This document shows positions 24,641-33,097 of a stretch of 64,000 nt of DNA, piece by piece. The DNA is from Actinobacteria bacterium UBA2279 (GTDB lineage Bacteria; Actinomycetota; Coriobacteriia; Anaerosomatales; Anaerosomataceae): the NCBI GenBank assembly GCA_002347365.1, contig DDWT01000008.1:1-64000 (forward strand), given 5' to 3'. Each line of letters starts with the position of its first letter. Within the stretch, counting starts at the first letter, position 1. Position numbers and translations under genes: made by a program. The notes below the pieces were generated by a model, which searched no databases, was not told the origin of the DNA, and saw only the letters and a program-made list of their open reading frames with translations.

Positions 24641-26151
24641 TGAACCCACCGCTCCGTAAGTGTTGCGCTCGCAGTGCCAGTCGGTCCGATGACTGTGCTT
24701 GGGTAGTCTACGACCCGAGGAGACACCTGCCCATTGTGGTCCTCGCCTGGCGTGAAGCTCACGAAGCAACGATAGTAGTAGACGGGGGCAGGCAGCATCG
24801 CATCATACGACTTCGTAAGGTTCGCTCCGGTACCGATCTGGGTCCACGGCCCGGATGGACTTGTCGCCTGGCACCATTTGTATGTGACCTCTTCTGCGGA
24901 GAATTGAGGTGGATCGACTCCGAGTATCGTCGTCGTCGTGTACGACTGTGCATTGCTGCTATTGCCGGCGTACTTGACAACCACCGTCGTCGACCCGTAA
25001 GCATGCGGCGGCGAGATCAGTGAAGATGTCACTTCCGTATAGCCTGAATAGAGGGGCTTCGGGCTTATCGAGAGCACGTGAGCGAAGTAGCGGCTGAACG
25101 GAACCGTGTCCATCACGACGGAGAGCGTCGAGCCCGCAACGGTGTCGTTGAGCACCTCAGTCCAGGAGCCAGCGTCCGACGGGGACTGGCGGCGTACCAG
25201 CACTCCGTACTGATATGCCGGAGTCGTGCCGTCCATCGCCTGGGCCCAAGTCACAGTAGACTTGTTCAGGGCGGTATTGGATGCGCCGACTGTTGCGGGT
25301 GCGTCGGGATTGTTGTTGTCGACGAGCAAGGTCCAGATAGAAGACGTCTCGACGCCTTCTGAGTCCGAAACGGCAATCGTGATCGTCCTGACACCGTCGC
25401 GGATCACCCAGTCTGTATCGCCGGTGTCGATATCGACGATCTCTTCCTGGAGCGTATTCCAGATGAAGTACGGCATGGTCCATTCCTGTGTGCCCGGCGT
25501 CCACGCCGCTAGAACCTCGTTCGTGTCACGCAGCGGCCAACCGCTGTCCGCCCTGACGACCACACTGTCCAGCGTGCGCCCCTCAGAGGCTGAGGCTGTT
25601 GCAGCAATGCGGAGCACGCCTCCGCCCGCTCGCTGGCTTCCCCAAACGACTTCGTTGAGGGCCGGCATCACCAATGACTGGAACTCCACGACCGGATCGG
25701 TCTCCGGGGATCTGACTCCTTGCGTGAGGAAGCGTGTCTTGTCTCGGATGATCACTGTTGTAGCAGTAGTCTGTACGCGGCCGTTAGACGTGGTCAGGGT
25801 CGCCTCGACATGAAGCTCCTTGAGCCCTTCAACGTCACCCGGAGAGACCGTGGGGACGATCACGATCGTATACTCGCCCACGGTCGTGGTCTCGCTTGAG
25901 GGCAGAACGTTCGGGTCCGTGCCCACTTCCACATACTCGAAGTTGAGGGCTTGCACGCGCTCGATATAGGAGTTCACCACATTGGTGAGCACACTGTTCT
26001 GCTTGGCCTGCATGCCCATATTGGTCGACTGCATCGTCAGACCGAGCACTGCTGTGAGCACGATGAAGAAGATCGCCGCGGAGATCATAACCTCCACGAT
26101 CGTCATGCCATCATCACCGTTCTGAACCCTCTTGAACCATGAAGCACTCAT
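24637..26151 (-). CDS. Large minor pilin (PilV-like) with Fn3-like domains
   Basis: 504 residues. Prepilin-like N terminus NGDDGMTIVEVMISAAIFFI, with cleavage expected between Gly and Met and the Glu at +5. The extracellular part (about 130-504) holds repeated beta-sandwich-like segments, for example PDAPATVGASNTALNKSTVTW, resembling fibronectin type III or bacterial Ig-like folds. This is unusually long for a minor pilin and suggests a display or adhesion role. I chose the ATG at 26151, near AAGGGAG. Confidence 0.75.
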   Translation of the reverse strand: MSASWFKRVQNGDDGMTIVEVMISAAIFFIVLTAVLGLTMQSTNMGMQAKQNSVLTNVVNSYIERVQALNFEYVEVGTDPNVLPSSETTTVGEYTIVIVPTVSPGDVEGLKELHVEATLTTSNGRVQTTATTVIIRDKTRFLTQGVRSPETDPVVEFQSLVMPALNEVVWGSQRAGGGVLRIAATASASEGRTLDSVVVRADSGWPLRDTNEVLAAWTPGTQEWTMPYFIWNTLQEEIVDIDTGDTDWVIRDGVRTITIAVSDSEGVETSSIWTLLVDNNNPDAPATVGASNTALNKSTVTWAQAMDGTTPAYQYGVLVRRQSPSDAGSWTEVLNDTVAGSTLSVVMDTVPFSRYFAHVLSISPKPLYSGYTEVTSSLISPPHAYGSTTVVVKYAGNSSNAQSYTTTTILGVDPPQFSAEEVTYKWCQATSPSGPWTQIGTGANLTKSYDAMLPAPVYYYRCFVSFTPGEDHNGQVSPRVVDYPSTVIGPTGTASATLTERWVQ

Positions 26152-26281
26152 GCGCGCCTCGACTCCCTTGTAGTGGCACGTGAAAACTCCACATGAGAAT
26201 GTGCCCACATCGTACAATATCGGCGCTATTGCCGACCGACTTGAGGCTAGCACACGCTCTTCATCACATCGCAACAGTCTG

Positions 26282-27121
26282 TCAGCCGAGACCAGCCAGT
26301 CGCACGTACGCTCCCCAGATGTCCGGACCTACCACTGTTGTGACGACGGCTGCAACGGCAAGGAACGGTCCAAACGGTATGCGTGTCGCTGCGACACCTC
26401 CCGTTCGATGGGATACCGCAAGCCCGTACACGGCGCCGATCACGCTGCCGAGCATCAGGACCATGAGAACATACGGACCCAGGAAGAGCCCGAGTACACC
26501 CAACAACTTCACGTCCCCCATCCCAAGACCGGTCCTGCCCCGTACGACGCCGTACAGTGCGGCGATCGAAAGACTGAGTCCCCCACCCATCAACATCCCT
26601 GCAGTCGCAGACGCTGCTGCCGAACCGAGCAGTCCTCCAGCAGTGACGCCGACCAACGGCACGAGCGGCAGGCGGGTGATCTGCGCGACGATGACACCGC
26701 CGACGCCGATGAGGCCGAGTGCGCCTACGACCGCGTTCGGCAATCGCTGGTGGTCAATATCGATGTACGTGAGGATCAGCAACAGGTAGAAGAGGAGCAC
26801 CGCAGTCACGGTCGTCCAACTCATCCCAAAGCGCAGCCCGGCGAGCAGCCAAAGACCCCCCGACAGCGCCTCAACGAGGGGATACCGGATCGAGATGGGC
26901 GCGCCACAGGATCGGCATCGGCCGCGCAACAGCAGCCACGAGACCACGGGAACGTTGTCATACCAGGCTATCGGCGCGTTGCAGCGCGGGCAGTGCGAGC
27001 CCGGCTGTGCGAGTGACTCGCCACGCGGAAAGCGCCAGATCACGACGTTGGCGAAGCTCCCAAAGAGAAGGCCAAAGCCGACTAGGGCCACGTAGAACAA
27101 CCACTGGAGCACCTCTACCAT
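26282..27121 (-). CDS. pilD: Prepilin peptidase PilD
   Basis: 279-residue membrane aspartyl protease that cleaves prepilins and N-methylates them. The methylase region has the zinc tetracysteine CPRCNAPI and CRSCGAPI. The two catalytic Asp blocks are TYIDIDHQRLPN and GMGDVKLLG. About eight membrane segments. ATG at 27121 has AGGAG 7 bases upstream; the longer reading up to 27376 runs through the pilin terminator and is rejected. Confidence 0.94.
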   Translation of the reverse strand: MVEVLQWLFYVALVGFGLLFGSFANVVIWRFPRGESLAQPGSHCPRCNAPIAWYDNVPVVSWLLLRGRCRSCGAPISIRYPLVEALSGGLWLLAGLRFGMSWTTVTAVLLFYLLLILTYIDIDHQRLPNAVVGALGLIGVGGVIVAQITRLPLVPLVGVTAGGLLGSAAASATAGMLMGGGLSLSIAALYGVVRGRTGLGMGDVKLLGVLGLFLGPYVLMVLMLGSVIGAVYGLAVSHRTGGVAATRIPFGPFLAVAAVVTTVVGPDIWGAYVRLAGLG

Positions 27122-27194
27122 GACCGCACTCCTCCTGTTGTGCCTGCATCCCAAGGGTACCCGCTGCGGCCACGCCCATGAAGGGGCAAAGGAA

Positions 27195-27220
27195 GAGCCG
27201 GCGGCTCCCGCCGCCGGCTC
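27195..27220 (-). terminator. Intrinsic terminator after the major pilin
   Basis: Perfect 11 bp GC-rich stem (GAGCCGGCGGC with its complement) around a 4-base loop, followed on the - strand by TTCCTTT. It lies 25 bp after the pilin stop and before pilD. It would raise pilin mRNA relative to the genes downstream. Confidence 0.8.
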
Positions 27221-27245
27221 CGTGGATCGAGTGGAATCTTGCGTC

Positions 27246-27641
27246 CTAGAAGTGCGGGTGCGAGGCGGCCGTTGCGGCAGTCCCAGCAGCCGTGAGGGCA
27301 GCTCCGTCGTTCGTAACCGTGCCCGAAGTGTCCGTCGTATACACGCTACCCCAAGTTGCGGGGCACTGAGGCGCAACTTTGATGTAGTTCTCCGTAATCA
27401 GCTTATTGGTGGAGTTCACGGTGGCGTCACCGGCTACCCACACATTGGTGGGCTCAGCAGCCAGGTACTGCTGAATTGCGCCCTCAATCACGCGCTGGTT
27501 CGACATGCAGGTACGGGTACGCGCGCTGTCAGATGCCGCATTGAACACAGGAATCGCAATTGCAACAAGAATACCGATAATAAGAACGACGACCATAAGC
27601 TCGACGAGGGTGAAACCCTCTTCCTTCTTGAACATCCGCAT
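27246..27641 (-). CDS. pilA: Major type IV pilin candidate
   Basis: 131 residues. Class III signal MRMFKKEEGFTLVELMVV with Gly at -1, Phe at +1 and Glu at +5, then a strongly hydrophobic helix ending in AIAIPVF. The small globular domain contains two cysteines, CMSNQR and PQCPATW, which could form a disulfide. Short size, position before pilC and its own terminator suggest it is the abundant pilin. The ATG at 27641 is in phase with the signal; earlier starts add non-signal residues. Confidence 0.92.
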   Translation of the reverse strand: MRMFKKEEGFTLVELMVVVLIIGILVAIAIPVFNAASDSARTRTCMSNQRVIEGAIQQYLAAEPTNVWVAGDATVNSTNKLITENYIKVAPQCPATWGSVYTTDTSGTVTNDGAALTAAGTAATAASHPHF

Positions 27642-27758
27642 CGAATGTTCACCTCCCTTTCCTTCGATGTTTGCAGGGCCCTTCAGGACCCATACTTCCA
27701 CAGTCTGTATATCGGCTGCTGCGTGGGAAGCTTTAGCGCGTTCTTCTGTTCGTTCACA

Positions 27759-28973
27759 CTATTTTACAAGTGTGATCATCTGGAACATCGGCATATAGAG
27801 CGCGATGACCATGCCACCGACGATGACACCAAGAGTGGCCATCATCATGGGTTCGATCAGCGAGGTCAGGCCGTCGACGCCAGCTGACACTTCCTCGTCA
27901 TAGAAATCAGCGATCTTGTTGAGCATCGTATCAAGCGCACCCGTCTCTTCACCGACGGCGATCATCTGTACCAGCATCGATGGAAAGACGTTCGACTCCC
28001 CAAGCGGCTTCGCTATGGTCTCGCCCTCCTTGATGGCAGAGCGCACCTTCTTCACGGCGCGAGCCACGACTTCGTTGCCGGCAGTGTCACCCACGATATC
28101 GAGTGCGGATAGGATCGGCACGCCTGCAGACACGAGCGTACCGAACGTGCGGGTGAACCGGGCAAGAGATATCTTCCGGATGAGTCCACCGACGACCGGC
28201 ATACGCAGCTTGATGCCGTCCCAGATGAAGCGTCCGGACTCGGTGGATACCCAGCGCTTGAAGGCGATGGTGATCACCACGACGGAGGCCACGAAGATTA
28301 TCCCGGGCATTCCCCGTACGCCCTCGGAGATGTTGACGAGTATCTGCGTGGGCAGAGGCAACGTGCCACCCATGTCTGCGAACATCTGCTGGAACGTGGG
28401 TACGACGAACACCATCATGGCTGTCAGTATAACGAGTACCAGACCGAGCATCGCGACCGGATAGGTCATCGCGGACTTGATCTTGCCCTTGAGCGCATTC
28501 TCATTCTCGAAATGGTCGGCCAGCCGGTTCAGAACCTCGTCGAGAACACCACCGGTCTCGCCCGCTTTGACCATGTTGATGAAGATCGGCGGGAAGATCT
28601 TGATGTGCTTGGCCAACGCCTCAGACAGCGACTGTCCTGCCTCGACATCGCGACCGACCTGCCCGATGATCTCGCGCAGCTCTTTGGATTCTGATTGACC
28701 TGCCAGGATGTTCAGACACTTGGTCAGAGAGAGACCAGCGTTGATCATCGTCGCGAACTGGCGCGAGAAGATCGTGATGTCTTTCGCTTTGACGGTCGTA
28801 CCGAATTGAATCTTGTTCAGCGCAGCGAAGCGGTCTTCGCTCAGATTCAAGATGATGTAGCCCATCGAGCGAAGCTTATTGGATACTGCTTCGCGGCTCT
28901 CCCCCTCGAGCTTACCCGAGATGACCTTGCCCGTTTTGTCGCGGACGCTGTACTTGAAGGTGAGTGTAGCCAT
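27759..28973 (-). CDS. pilC: Type IV pilus inner membrane platform PilC
   Basis: 404-residue polytopic platform protein with two T2SSF domains (about 70-190 and 270-395), each starting FSRQFATMINAGLSL or FTRTFGTLVSAGVPI, and three or four membrane segments. The N terminus, with FKYSVRDKTGKVISGKLEG, is typical. It connects the motor ATPases to pilin insertion. Followed by pilA and preceded by pilT. Confidence 0.95.
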   Translation of the reverse strand: MATLTFKYSVRDKTGKVISGKLEGESREAVSNKLRSMGYIILNLSEDRFAALNKIQFGTTVKAKDITIFSRQFATMINAGLSLTKCLNILAGQSESKELREIIGQVGRDVEAGQSLSEALAKHIKIFPPIFINMVKAGETGGVLDEVLNRLADHFENENALKGKIKSAMTYPVAMLGLVLVILTAMMVFVVPTFQQMFADMGGTLPLPTQILVNISEGVRGMPGIIFVASVVVITIAFKRWVSTESGRFIWDGIKLRMPVVGGLIRKISLARFTRTFGTLVSAGVPILSALDIVGDTAGNEVVARAVKKVRSAIKEGETIAKPLGESNVFPSMLVQMIAVGEETGALDTMLNKIADFYDEEVSAGVDGLTSLIEPMMMATLGVIVGGMVIALYMPMFQMITLVK

Positions 28974-28999
28974 CGCGCTATGCCTCTTCCTGATCTCTT

Positions 29000-30064
29000 C
29001 TACCGACTACGGCCCAACAATGTCTTGAGTATGTTCGGGTCTACGGCTCGCTGGAGAGCACAGTCAAGACTCACGAGTCCCTGGCGATAAAGCTCAGCAA
29101 GGCTCTGATCCATCGTGACCATACCATACTGATGTCCTGCCTGCATCGCGCTGGGAAGCTGATGGGTCTTGCCCTCTCTGATCATATTCCTGATGCCCGA
29201 CGTCGGTACGAGAACCTCGCACGCGACCACGCGACCTCTTCCATCTATCGTCGGAAGCAGCTGCTGACTTAAGATGCCCTGCAATGTGCCGGCAAGCTGG
29301 ACGCGCACCTGTTGCTGCTGATAGGGCGGGAATACGTCGACGACCCGGTCGATGGTCTGCGCAGCATCCTGGGTGTGCAGCGTCGCCAGGACGAGGTGCC
29401 CTGTCTCCGCTGCAGTCAAAGCGGCCTGAACGGTCTCGAGATCTCGCATCTCTCCAATGAGTATCACGTCCGGATCCTGCCTCAGGATGTACTTCAATGC
29501 CTGGGAGAAGCTCTTGGTGTCCGAACCCACCTCCCGTTGGTTGATCATCGCCTTCTTGTGGTGATGAAGGTACTCGATCGGGTCTTCGACCGTCATGATG
29601 TGCACTTCTTCGTTCGCGTTGATGAAGTCAACCATCGTTGCAAGAGTCGTCGACTTGCCTGATCCCGTGGGACCGGTCACCAGGATGAAACCTCTTGGCT
29701 TCTTGCAGAACGACTCGACTATGTTGGGGAGTCGAAGCTCCTCGAAGGTCTTGATATCCACCGGGATATGTCGAAACGCAGCTCCAACGCTGTTGCGCTG
29801 GAAATAGACGTTGACTCGGAATCGAGCGACACCGGGGAGCGCATATGCGAAGTCAAACTCCCAGTTGCGCTCCAGGATCTCGCGCTGTTCCTCCGTGAGA
29901 ATACTGTAGAGCAGCTCCTTGGTCTCGCGCGAAGTAAGCCTTGGGTCCTCAGATGGGATGAGTCTGCCGTTTATCCGCATCACCGGCGGCATGCCGACGG
30001 TGATATGCAGATCGGAGCCTCCCCGTTCCACCAGTTTCAGTAGCAGCTCATTCAGATCGGCCAT
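29000..30064 (-). CDS. pilT: Pilus retraction ATPase PilT
   Basis: 354-residue hexameric ATPase. PAS-like N domain; Walker A VTGPTGSGKSTTLATM, Asp box TVEDPIEYLH, Walker B DVILIGEMRDLETV, His box LATLHTQDA. The retraction-specific C-terminal motif GIRNMIREGKTHQ (AIRNLIRE equivalent) distinguishes it from PilB. The ATG at 30064 is chosen because the residues before it run into the end of pilB. Its presence implies active, retractable pili and possibly twitching. Confidence 0.96.
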   Translation of the reverse strand: MADLNELLLKLVERGGSDLHITVGMPPVMRINGRLIPSEDPRLTSRETKELLYSILTEEQREILERNWEFDFAYALPGVARFRVNVYFQRNSVGAAFRHIPVDIKTFEELRLPNIVESFCKKPRGFILVTGPTGSGKSTTLATMVDFINANEEVHIMTVEDPIEYLHHHKKAMINQREVGSDTKSFSQALKYILRQDPDVILIGEMRDLETVQAALTAAETGHLVLATLHTQDAAQTIDRVVDVFPPYQQQQVRVQLAGTLQGILSQQLLPTIDGRGRVVACEVLVPTSGIRNMIREGKTHQLPSAMQAGHQYGMVTMDQSLAELYRQGLVSLDCALQRAVDPNILKTLLGRSR

Positions 30065-30114
30065 CTGTCCAAACCCCCCTTGGATCCGACATCGTTCCCC
30101 CGAACGATGATGGA

Positions 30115-31785
30115 TCACACGATGACGCGCACAATCTCCTCAACCGAAGTCAGCCCCATGCGAACCTTCTCGAGACCATCTTCCTTCAACGTCAGCATAC
30201 CTTGCTCGACCGCCACTGCCTTGATCTCTTCGGCGGTAGCCTCTTTCACCGTCAGCTCGCCGATCTCCTCGCTGACCAGCATGACCTCATGCACTCCCGT
30301 ACGTCCACGATAGCCCGTACCGCCGCACTTCTTGCAGCCGCCCGTCCGGTAGAGCTTCTCGGGCAGATTGTCCTCCGCATAACCCGCATCGATCAGGGCC
30401 TGCCGCTCAGGCGTGTATTCGACTTTGCAGTCGGAACACAGCTTGCGTGCGAGGCGCTGTGCGAGCACGCAGTCGACAGAGGACGCGATGAGGAAGGGCT
30501 CGACGCCCATCTCCGTCAGACGCGTGATGGCGCCAGCTGAGTCGTTCGTGTGCAGCGTCGATAGGACGAGGTGGCCGGTAAGGGCCGATTCGATGGCGAT
30601 CTTCGCTGTCTCCTGATCGCGTATCTCACCCACGAGAATGATATCAGGCGAACATCGGAGAAATGAGCGCAGCGCGCGTGCGAAGGTAAGTCCCGCTTTC
30701 ACGTTGGTCTGTATCTGATTGACGCCGGGAAGTCGATACTCGACCGGGTCCTCGGCAGTGATGATGTGCTTGGAGGGCTCATTCAGCACGTTGATCGCGG
30801 CATACAGAGTGGTCGACTTACCTGAGCCGGTGGGACCGGTGACGAGGATGGCACCGTACGGCTTGCGAAACGAAGACTCAAAGCGCCCGAGTGTCGAAGG
30901 CAGGAATCCGAGGTCTTCAAGGCGGAGCATGATGCTGTCTTTGCGGAGGATTCGCAGGACGATGCGCTCCCCGTACACTGTCGGCAGTGTCGAAACGCGG
31001 AAGTCCATCTTGTGTCCGCCGATTGTGAGAGCAGTATGGCCGTCCTGCGGCTTGCGCGCTTCCGCAATATCCATGTCCGACATGATCTTGAAACGACTGA
31101 TGATGGCCTGTTGAGTCTGCTTGGGGCTACGCATCACTTCATGCAGCACGCCGTCCACGCGATAGCGCACGCGAAGGTCCTTCTCCTGCGGCTCGATGTG
31201 GATATCGCTTGCGCGCTCGGAAACTGCCTTGTTGATGATGTAGTTGACCAACTTGACGATTGGAGCTTCGTCGGACACCTCTCGAAGCGAGCCGATGTCC
31301 GGAACCTCCACGTCGTCGCCGTCGAGGAAACCGGTGTCGACATGCTCGGCCACCTTGTAGTAGTCCTCCACGGCCGCGAGAATCGCGTCCTTCGTGGATA
31401 TGGCCGGACGGATCTCGTAACCGGTGATGATTCGCAGGTCGTCGAGAGCGAGCACGTTCTGGGGATCTGCCATCGCAACGACCAGGTGGTTGTCCTGGTC
31501 GATCTCGATCGGCATGAGCGTGTACCTATTCGCGAGCTCACGCGGGACAATCGAAATGGCATTCGCGTCAGGCGTCTTCTCAGTGAAGTCGATGTACGGA
31601 ATGCCGATCTGACGAGCCATGACCGAGAGTATGGCTCCCTGCGTCGCGTAGCCAAGGTCAACCAGGACTCGGCCCAAGGGGCTTCCCGTTGCCTTGTGGA
31701 CTTCGAGTGCATCGTTAAGCTGGCGTTCGGTGATGACACCGGCCCGCATCAACAACTGGCCGAGTCTCTGGCCCGCTTCAGCCAC
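30115..31785 (-). CDS. pilB: Pilus extension ATPase PilB (copy 1)
   Basis: 556 residues. The N-terminal MshEN-type region (1-150) starts RLGQLLMRAGVITERQLNDA and continues with SPLGRVLVDLGY, the pattern that binds cyclic di-GMP in MshE. T2SSE ATPase domain follows: GPTGSGKSTTLYAA, ILVGEIRDQETA, and the zinc tetracysteine CSDC/CKKC. Start GTG with TGAGGAG about 10 bases upstream. It directly precedes pilT and pilC, so it is the standard assembly motor of this locus. Confidence 0.95.
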   Translation of the reverse strand: MAEAGQRLGQLLMRAGVITERQLNDALEVHKATGSPLGRVLVDLGYATQGAILSVMARQIGIPYIDFTEKTPDANAISIVPRELANRYTLMPIEIDQDNHLVVAMADPQNVLALDDLRIITGYEIRPAISTKDAILAAVEDYYKVAEHVDTGFLDGDDVEVPDIGSLREVSDEAPIVKLVNYIINKAVSERASDIHIEPQEKDLRVRYRVDGVLHEVMRSPKQTQQAIISRFKIMSDMDIAEARKPQDGHTALTIGGHKMDFRVSTLPTVYGERIVLRILRKDSIMLRLEDLGFLPSTLGRFESSFRKPYGAILVTGPTGSGKSTTLYAAINVLNEPSKHIITAEDPVEYRLPGVNQIQTNVKAGLTFARALRSFLRCSPDIILVGEIRDQETAKIAIESALTGHLVLSTLHTNDSAGAITRLTEMGVEPFLIASSVDCVLAQRLARKLCSDCKVEYTPERQALIDAGYAEDNLPEKLYRTGGCKKCGGTGYRGRTGVHEVMLVSEEIGELTVKEATAEEIKAVAVEQGMLTLKEDGLEKVRMGLTSVEEIVRVIV

Positions 31786-31897
31786 GAATACAGCTCCTCA
31801 GGGTATGACCGTGTCCACACAGTTGTACTGCTACACCATCGTACGACAAGTCAACGAATCGACACTAGAGACACGACCCGGCACGAATTGGCACTTT

Positions 31898-32554
31898 CTA
31901 GCGTGTCACGCGTTCCAGTTCGGCAAGGATGACACCCGCCATGCGCTGGAATTCGGCATACGTGCGGGTTCCCGGACGCACACCCACACGCCCATCCCCC
32001 TCTGTGAAATGCAGTTCCACCGGAGCCACAAGAGCATACTCCGCCTGCTGGCCACGCCGTGCCATGTCATCACCGGACGACTCCGCAAACATCATTGCGG
32101 CAGGCTTCTCCGGCCCGGGCTCCACTTCGGGTTCGAGCGCCGGCTCTGGTTCAGGCTCCGGTATGGGCTCCGGTATGGGCTGGGTCTGCACCGGCTCCGA
32201 GTGCGGCACAACCACCGTGGAGACAGGCTGAGCCTCCACCGGCGGTTCCGGCATCAAGATCTGTTGGAGGCGAGGCTCGGGGATGACTGTGTCAGGTGCA
32301 CTCGTGTCCACCGTTGGTGATGATGCTCGATCATGCTCCGAGCGCCGTGCGGGCCACGGTTCTGCCGGGAACCCAAGAGGCGCTGTGGGATCGACCACGG
32401 GTACTGCCGACGTTGGGACTTCGGTTTGCTCCAGCGCGACTCTTGCGCGCTTCAGCGCCCGCCTGTGGCGGACGGAGGCGGCAACCGCCACGACCAGCAT
32501 CACAACAGCCAGAAGGCCCAACCCACCAAGCACGTAGAGGCGCGGGTCCACCAT
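31898..32554 (-). CDS. Membrane protein with Pro/Glu-rich linker
   Basis: 218 residues, no recognised family. One N-terminal membrane segment (about 6-28), a basic stretch RHRRALKRAR, a long disordered Pro/Glu linker (about 50-150, including IPEPIPEPEPEPALEPEVEP), and a compact 45-residue C-terminal domain (EYALVAPVELHFTEGDGRVG then GTRTYAEFQRMAGVILAELE). The orientation places the linker and the domain in the cytoplasm. It overlaps the stop of the MglA-like GTPase gene (TGATG), so it probably works in the same complex, perhaps as membrane anchor or effector. Function unknown. Confidence 0.8.
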   Translation of the reverse strand: MVDPRLYVLGGLGLLAVVMLVVAVAASVRHRRALKRARVALEQTEVPTSAVPVVDPTAPLGFPAEPWPARRSEHDRASSPTVDTSAPDTVIPEPRLQQILMPEPPVEAQPVSTVVVPHSEPVQTQPIPEPIPEPEPEPALEPEVEPGPEKPAAMMFAESSGDDMARRGQQAEYALVAPVELHFTEGDGRVGVRPGTRTYAEFQRMAGVILAELERVTR

Positions 32555-33081
32555 CAGCTCATGCTGCCTAGAATCTCGTACAGCAGACCAAGCAGAACCG
32601 CCTTCACGCTGTCCTTCTCGCGAGCGTCACACGGAAGCAGGGGTACGTTGTCGGCGAGAGCCAGGCTCGAACGAATGCCTTTCAAGGAGTCAGCGTCGCC
32701 CTCGCCTACCTTGTTTGCAGCGACGACGAAGGGGACGTCTGACATGTTGGTGAAGAACTCGATCATTGCAGAAGCGTCGCTGATGGACTCTCGGCTATCC
32801 GCATCAACCAACAAGACGAATCCAAGCATTCCCTCTGACAAGGTTTCCCACATGAACGAGAAGCGTTCCTGCCCGGGCGTACCGAACAAGTAGAGTACGA
32901 CGTCATCGGACACGGTTATGCGGCCGAAGTCCATCGCAACGGTGGTCTCGCCGCCCCCTTCACCTGAGACGTCGCTCACCTGACGCTCAGTGGAGAGCAC
33001 CGTGATCTCACTGACCGACTTGATGAATGTCGTCTTGCCGGCGTTGAACGGTCCGGTTACGACAACTTTCACTGACTGCAC
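32554..33081 (-). CDS. MglA-like small Ras-type GTPase
   Basis: 175-residue prokaryotic small GTPase of the MglA/CvnD type. G1 GPFNAGKTTFI, a G2-like Thr after GGGET, G3 LFGTPGQERFSF, G4 VVAANKVGEGD. No lipidation site. In Myxococcus MglA selects the active cell pole and acts on type IV pili with its GAP MglB, a Roadblock protein; in Streptomyces CvnD proteins occur with Roadblock proteins in conservons. A Roadblock gene lies 2 kb upstream in the same operon here. Start GTG with GGAG about 8 bases before. Confidence 0.9.
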   Translation of the reverse strand: MQSVKVVVTGPFNAGKTTFIKSVSEITVLSTERQVSDVSGEGGGETTVAMDFGRITVSDDVVLYLFGTPGQERFSFMWETLSEGMLGFVLLVDADSRESISDASAMIEFFTNMSDVPFVVAANKVGEGDADSLKGIRSSLALADNVPLLPCDAREKDSVKAVLLGLLYEILGSMS

Positions 33082-33097
33082 TATAGGGCTCCGTTTC

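Noticed and set aside
26282..27376. Longer prepilin peptidase reading starting at 27376
   Set aside because: The added 85 residues would be read through the pilin 3' end and its terminator hairpin, and are not hydrophobic or family-like.
27642..27758. Sigma-54-type promoter before the major pilin
   Set aside because: A TGGGTCC occurs, but no GC pair lies at the required 10-bp spacing.
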